NCBI RefSeq assembly: GCF_025971945.1
Contig: NZ_JAPDHW010000018.1
Coordinates: 1 to 53,054, forward strand
DNA: 53,054 bases
Source of the DNA: Chryseobacterium kimseyorum
Lineage (GTDB): Bacteria > Bacteroidota > Bacteroidia > Flavobacteriales > Weeksellaceae
Reading direction: 5' to 3'
Shown here: in pieces, positions 50,828 to 53,054 of the stretch
How the letters are laid out: each line of letters opens with the position of its first letter
Position numbering within the stretch: position 1 is the first letter of the stretch
The notes under the pieces: model-generated
Told to the model about the DNA's origin: nothing
The model's database searches: none
The model's input: the letters and a program-made list of their open reading frames with translations, nothing else
Made by a program: the position numbers and the translations under genes

Positions 50828-52447
50828 ATGCAGAAGAAAGTACTGAAAGTAAATCCCAAAGACAACGTTATTGTAGCGTTGATGGATTTGCCTGCCGGAG
50901 AATCGGTGCACTTAGACGGTACAGATTATACGATTCTTAAAGATATTAAAGCAAAACATAAATTCGCTGCCGTAGATTTTGAGGATGGCGACCATATTTT
51001 AATGTATGGCGTAATCGTTGGAAAAGCCAACCAATCCATCAGTCAGGGCGAAGTGATTACCACCGAAAATGTAAAGCACCAGAGTGCAAAAGTGGTCGGC
51101 AAAACCGATACTTTGGGCTGGACTCCACCCAATGTTGACAAGTGGAAAGACCGTACTTTTATGGGCTACCACCGTGAAGACGGACAGGTAGGAACAGAAA
51201 ACGTCTGGCTGTTTTTCCCGCTGGTATTCTGCGAAAACAAGAATATCGAAACACTGAAGGATATTTTCGAAAAAGAATTACTTCACGATAAAGCCAGCAA
51301 ACACCAATTGTTACTTCGTTCTTTACTGAATGGCGGTGCAACTGCAGATGTTGCGGTGGAAGAGGAAGAACCGGATACGAGAGTATTTAAAAATATCGAC
51401 GTTAGATTCATCACGCACCAGGGCGGTTGTGGCGGAATCCGTCAGGACGCTGAAGCGTTGGGAAGACTGTTCGCAGGATATGTCAACAACCCGAATGTTG
51501 CCGGAGCAACGGTTCTCAGTTTAGGTTGCCAGAATCTTCAGGTTCAGATTTTCATGGATTCACTGCATGCACTGGCTCCAAATAACAAAAAACCAATCGT
51601 CGTTTACGAACAGCAAAAATCGGGTACCATCGATGAAATGCTGACCGGCGTGATTAAAGATTCATACGAAGGCATTAAAAAAGCTAACGAAATAGAGAGA
51701 AAACCAGCATCCATCACCAAACTGAATATTGGTTTGGAATGTGGCGGCTCAGATGGTTTCTCAGGAATTTCTGCCAACCCTGTTTTGGGGGAAGTCTCAG
51801 ATATTATGGCGGCAGTTGGCGGAACAACCATGCTGGCCGAGTTCCCGGAATTGTGTGGAGTAGAGCAGGAGCTGGTGAACCGTTGCATCAACGATGAAGA
51901 CGGTGTGAAGTTCCTGAAACTGATGAAAGATTTTGAAGCCTCTGTGGTTGCGGCAGGATCTGGATTTGATATGAATCCCTCTCCCGGAAATATCAAGGAT
52001 GGTTTAATTACCGATGCCATGAAATCCGCAGGAGCATCCAAAAAAGGAGGAGCTGCCCCAATTGTGGAAGTTCTCGATTTTACAGAATATGCTACAAAAC
52101 CAGGTCTGAATCTTCTGTGTACTCCCGGAAATGATGCCGAATGTACAACGGCTTTAGTCGGTTCAGGTGCAACAGTGGTACTTTTCACCACAGGTCTTGG
52201 AACTCCGATGGGAAATCCTATTTCTCCGGTTGTAAAGATTTCTTCCAACACGGTTTTGGCAGAAAAAATGTCAGACATTATTGATTTCAATACAGGTACC
52301 GTCATCAGCGGAGAAAAAACAATTCCCGAAGCGGCAGACGAACTTCTGGAACTCATCATCAACGTAGCAAGCGGCGAAGTAAAAACCAAGGCTGACGTTC
52401 TGAATCAGAATGATTTCATTCCATGGAGACGAGGTGTCTCTCTGTAA
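50828..52447 (+). CDS. uxaA: Altronate dehydratase
   Basis: A 539-residue enzyme that dehydrates D-altronate to 2-keto-3-deoxygluconate. An SAF-type N-terminal domain (about 1-100, NPKDNVIVALMDLPAGESVH, ending GYHREDGQVGT) is joined to the larger UxaA catalytic part: ITHQGGCGGIRQDAEALG, LSLGCQNLQVQ, NIGLECGGSDGFSGISANP and NLLCTPGNDAECTTALVGSG. The Cys-rich motifs are the expected iron site. Both domains are present and uninterrupted, so it is complete. It is the last gene of the operon, with a strong terminator 30 bp after the stop. Confidence 0.93.
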   Translation: MQKKVLKVNPKDNVIVALMDLPAGESVHLDGTDYTILKDIKAKHKFAAVDFEDGDHILMYGVIVGKANQSISQGEVITTENVKHQSAKVVGKTDTLGWTPPNVDKWKDRTFMGYHREDGQVGTENVWLFFPLVFCENKNIETLKDIFEKELLHDKASKHQLLLRSLLNGGATADVAVEEEEPDTRVFKNIDVRFITHQGGCGGIRQDAEALGRLFAGYVNNPNVAGATVLSLGCQNLQVQIFMDSLHALAPNNKKPIVVYEQQKSGTIDEMLTGVIKDSYEGIKKANEIERKPASITKLNIGLECGGSDGFSGISANPVLGEVSDIMAAVGGTTMLAEFPELCGVEQELVNRCINDEDGVKFLKLMKDFEASVVAAGSGFDMNPSPGNIKDGLITDAMKSAGASKKGGAAPIVEVLDFTEYATKPGLNLLCTPGNDAECTTALVGSGATVVLFTTGLGTPMGNPISPVVKISSNTVLAEKMSDIIDFNTGTVISGEKTIPEAADELLELIINVASGEVKTKADVLNQNDFIPWRRGVSL

Positions 52448-52475
52448 TGGGTTAATTATATTAAATATTAGGGTT

Positions 52476-52515
52476 GAAAATGCTTCTTGCTTCGGTAGGG
52501 AGCATTTTCTTTTTG
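52476..52515 (+). terminator. Rho-independent terminator of the uronate operon
   Basis: GAAAATGCT (52476-52484) pairs with AGCATTTTC (52501-52509), followed by TTTTTT. It is placed 28 bp after the uxaA stop. Confidence 0.8.
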
Positions 52516-52517
52516 TC

Positions 52518-52607
52518 GATAGCGCGGATTTGCAATTTCTATAGCGCGGATTTGCAATCCGTGCATATTTTTACATTGCGTGGAAAGTCACGGATTGCAA
52601 ATCCGCG
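52518..52607. repeat. Perfect 19-bp inverted repeat with an extra half-arm
   Basis: CGCGGATTTGCAATCCGTG (52545-52563) is the exact reverse complement of 52589-52607. A second partial left arm, ATAGCGCGGATTTGCAATTT, precedes it (52519-52538). The unit style GCGGATTTGCAATCCG is known from dispersed repeats in Bacteroidetes. Confidence 0.7.
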
Positions 52608-52639
52608 ACATCGGGCATTGGGATTACTTAAAACATATG

Positions 52640-53054
52640 TTATACAATCGTGTTTATAGTTCCGAAATAATCAAAAAAAGTTATTGAGTACTCTTTTGTG
52701 TAGACATATTTATTGCTAAAAATATCATCCCAATTATTTTCAATTTCAAAAAAGTCTGCTTTTAAAAATCTCTCAATTTCATCTCTGTTGATTGAAATTG
52801 AATAAATGTTATTTATATCCATCAGTTTTATACTAACTGAGTATAAATCTGGGTTCTTTCTTAGTAGTCTGACACAACCATCATTTAAAGCCTTTATTTT
52901 TGCGTTACCAGTTTCCCAGTATGAAATAAAATGGTCTTCACTAATTTTTGTAAAAGGATTATGTTCTATAAATTTTTTATAATCTGCTATATATGATAAT
53001 TTCAAATGTCTTTCTTCAAAATTTATTTCTTTAATAAATGTACTTCCTCTTAAC
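52640..53054 (-). CDS. Hypothetical protein, 5' end beyond the right edge
   Basis: Stop at 52640. The frame is open through a TTG at 53005 to the window edge without an ATG, so the true start is outside; at least 137 residues are encoded. The visible part is acidic and aromatic-rich (HFISYWETGNAKIKALNDGC, DINNIYSISINRDEIERFLK, YTKEYSITFFDYFGT). It has no signal peptide or membrane helix in view. I recognise no family. It runs convergently to the uronate operon and is separated from it by a terminator and a palindromic repeat, so it marks the end of the locus. Confidence 0.5.
   Translation of the reverse strand, partial: LRGSTFIKEINFEERHLKLSYIADYKKFIEHNPFTKISEDHFISYWETGNAKIKALNDGCVRLLRKNPDLYSVSIKLMDINNIYSISINRDEIERFLKADFFEIENNWDDIFSNKYVYTKEYSITFFDYFGTINTIV

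Noticed and set aside
51604..52389. 261-codon minus-strand open frame inside uxaA
   Set aside because: It is long, but it lies entirely antisense to a conserved enzyme and is Ser/Pro-rich in the way antisense frames are.

Overview
The window looks like a chromosomal segment of a low-GC Bacteroidota in the Flavobacteriales, most like Chryseobacterium or a relative. The evidence is a SusC/SusD pair, a GLPGLI-family protein, many secreted proteins with MKK...AQ signal peptides, a promoter with the Bacteroidetes TTG-N19-TAnnTTTG pattern, and AT-rich spacers full of palindromic repeats. The genus is an inference from sequence style; no rRNA or marker gene is present.

Layout. (1) 1-1650 is the end of a decayed integrative element: a frameshifted tyrosine recombinase, the 3' part of a PD-(D/E)xK-like nuclease gene, and a 46-bp tRNA 3' fragment (CAT anticodon loop, T arm, acceptor strand) that looks like an attachment site. 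(2) 1650-16630 is mixed chromosome: a membrane protein, a 43-aa charged protein, a small AraC regulator, a secreted metallophosphoesterase, a cell-envelope cluster (GLPGLI protein, thioredoxin-like protein with CxxS), a 1898-aa transglutaminase-like/DUF4011/helicase/Vsr-like/DUF3320 protein resembling the Hhe anti-phage architecture, a periplasmic cupin and two membrane proteins. (3) 16877-41330 is a pectin polysaccharide utilisation locus. Two genes are on the plus strand (DUF4861, PL10). The rest form a minus-strand array in transcription order: SusC, SusD, CE8, PL1, DUF4861, GH105, GH43, CE12, GH28, alpha/beta hydrolase, CE8, CE12, KdgF, two tandem alpha/beta hydrolases, DUF1593. (4) 42209-52447 is a divergent plus-strand operon for uronate catabolism: kduI, kduD, uxaC, kdgK, kdgA, exuT, uxaB, uxaA. 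(5) The right edge holds a terminator, a palindromic repeat and one partial unknown gene.

How the genes fit together. CE8 and CE12 enzymes de-esterify pectin, and PL1, PL10 and GH28 cut the galacturonan. SusCD imports the fragments. GH105 releases unsaturated uronate, which KdgF, KduI and KduD turn into 2-keto-3-deoxygluconate. Saturated galacturonate enters through ExuT and goes through UxaC, UxaB and UxaA to the same intermediate. KdgK and KdgA finish to pyruvate and glyceraldehyde 3-phosphate. The two divergent arms share a spacer with two GCAATCGATT palindromes of LacI-operator type, yet no LacI-family gene or hybrid two-component sensor is in the window.

The least explained material is: two divergent DUF4861 proteins and a DUF1593 protein inside the pectin locus; a ~190-250 bp hairpin element found twice, each copy about 22 bp upstream of a pectin gene, with a compensatory base change between copies; and a set of 33-bp hairpins with a variable but base-paired 4-nt core. 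All functions are assigned by reading motifs; no database search was run.
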